From an uncultured Oscillospiraceae bacterium (GTDB taxonomy: Bacteria > Bacillota > Clostridia > Oscillospirales > Oscillospiraceae): DNA of 6,562 nt. The position numbers were made by a program, and so were the translations under genes. Positions within the stretch are counted from its first letter, which is position 1. Every line of letters begins with the position of its first letter. The stretch lies in the NCBI GenBank assembly GCA_910587205.1, contig CAJULZ010000136.1, forward strand, positions 1-6,562. Direction: 5' to 3'. Below are positions 6,170 to 6,562 of this stretch, piece by piece. The notes below the pieces were generated by a model. It had not been told where the DNA came from. It did no database searches and worked only from the letters and a program-made list of their open reading frames with translations.

Positions 6170-6385
6170 CCGCTGTCACCAGCCTTCGTGTGCTGCTCCA
6201 CCCACTTCACAAATTTCTCCTGGGGGACTACCAGCCGACTGCCAATCTTTAGAATAAATGGGGAAGTCCGCTTCATGCATCAGCTCGTAGCTGCTGGATG
6301 AGGCAATGCCCAGCACCTTTGCCACTATCGCCGCATTGAGGAACAGTGGCAGGTCGTCATAGCTTTTGTACTCAGATAATTTCAT
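6166..6385 (-). pseudogene. xis: Excisionase (MerR-like HTH, Tn916 Xis type), frameshifted by a 4-nt insertion
   Basis: Excisionases bend attachment-site DNA and steer the integrase toward excision. Codons 1-43 (MKLSEYKSYDDLPLFLNAAI to MHEADFPI) carry the helix-turn-helix typical of this family. Then four extra bases (TATT, 6256-6253) throw the frame into YSKDWQSAGSPP and a stop at 6176. Leaving out these four bases restores LKIGSRLVVPQEKFVKWVEQ and HTKAGDSG with a stop at 6166-6168, a standard wing and C-terminal helix, for 71 residues in all. The restored stop overlaps the TTG of the next gene. As written, the protein would keep the recognition helix but lose its wing. The ribosome binding site is weak (GAGG about 15 nt upstream). 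Confidence 0.83.
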
Positions 6386-6458
6386 GTTTATCTGTCAAAT
6401 CCTCTTAGAACCCTGATACGTCAAGGCTTTTCCCTGATTAAATGTTCAAACCTTATGT

Positions 6459-6502
6459 AGTTTCCCTTGTTTTTGCCCTTATGGGCTGAAACAAGGGAAA
6501 CT
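6459..6502. terminator. Perfect 14-bp inverted repeat; terminator-like hairpin
   Basis: The arms AGTTTCCCTTGTTT (6459-6472) and AAACAAGGGAAACT (6489-6502) are perfectly complementary, and an inner GCCC-TTAT-GGGC stem continues the hairpin. On the plus strand it is followed by a T run (6502-6506), as in intrinsic termination. On the minus strand, where all the genes lie, it begins 3 nt after the stop of the upstream partial gene but is followed by ACTACATAAG instead of a T run. It could end that upstream transcript imperfectly, block plus-strand transcription, or be a protein-binding site. Confidence 0.5.
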
Positions 6503-6505
6503 TTT

Positions 6506-6562
6506 TCACTCCCCGCAGACTACCTTATCCAGCAGTCGGGCGGAGGTACGCTTGGCCTCCCT
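6506..6562 (-). CDS. C-terminal end of an unidentified gene, cut by window edge
   Basis: The minus strand here reads 18 codons, REAKRTSARLLDKVVCGE, and a TGA at 6506-6508. The composition is that of a normal charged C-terminal helix, the stop is followed immediately by the strong inverted repeat, and the direction matches all genes in the window, which supports a real gene end. Too little is present to name a family. By its place upstream of xis it may be another gene of the element or a neighbouring gene. Confidence 0.4.
   Translation of the reverse strand, partial: REAKRTSARLLDKVVCGE

Noticed and set aside
6386..6458. Promoter for xis (TTGACG-like box)
   Set aside because: No -10 box at proper spacing could be found.
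1..6562. CRISPR array, tRNA or rRNA genes
   Set aside because: No regularly spaced repeats, cloverleaf or rRNA-like sequence was seen.

Overview
The window looks like chromosomal or plasmid DNA of a fairly GC-rich Clostridia, most likely a gut Oscillospirales-type Firmicute. This rests on strong AAGGAGG-type ribosome binding sites and on protein families typical of clostridial mobile elements: an excisionase of the MKLSEYKSYDDLPLFLNA type, a DUF6809-like protein, a MobC/relaxase pair, and a stalk-domain cell-wall hydrolase. All recognised genes lie on the minus strand, so the biological order runs from high to low coordinates.

Layout from right to left: the last codons of an unidentified gene (6506-6562); a perfect 14-bp inverted repeat just behind its stop (6459-6502); an excisionase gene broken by a 4-nt insertion (6166-6385); a winged-helix DNA-binding protein that starts at a TTG overlapping the ancestral excisionase stop (5771-6169); a hairpin-rich non-coding stretch that is the best oriT candidate (about 5456-5640); mobC (5099-5413); and the 5' part of a relaxase gene (4745-5099). 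A group II intron with its own reverse transcriptase follows (2597-4744), then the 3' part of the relaxase (2117-2596). A possible 54-codon cysteine-rich gene is coupled to the relaxase stop (1956-2120). Last come a secreted stalk/CHAP-like hydrolase (1243-1941), a DUF6809-like small protein (737-1000) and a tyrosine integrase running off the left edge (1-699).

This is the gene set of an integrative mobilizable element: integrase and excisionase to move in and out of the chromosome, MobC, relaxase and oriT to be carried by a helper conjugation machine, and a wall hydrolase that may help transfer or act as cargo. The striking point is that every gene needed for movement is damaged as written. 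The integrase has a 1-nt frameshift and an amber codon, and the excisionase is frameshifted. The relaxase is cut by the intron inside its HUH metal-binding region. The intron itself has lost a catalytic block of its reverse transcriptase, and its domain V runs straight into relaxase coding sequence with no domain VI, so about 50 relaxase codons also seem to be gone. MobC, the winged-helix protein, the hydrolase, the DUF6809-like protein and the small cysteine-rich frame remain open. The simplest reading is a decaying, probably immobile element. Sequencing or assembly errors could explain the small indels but not the large deletions.
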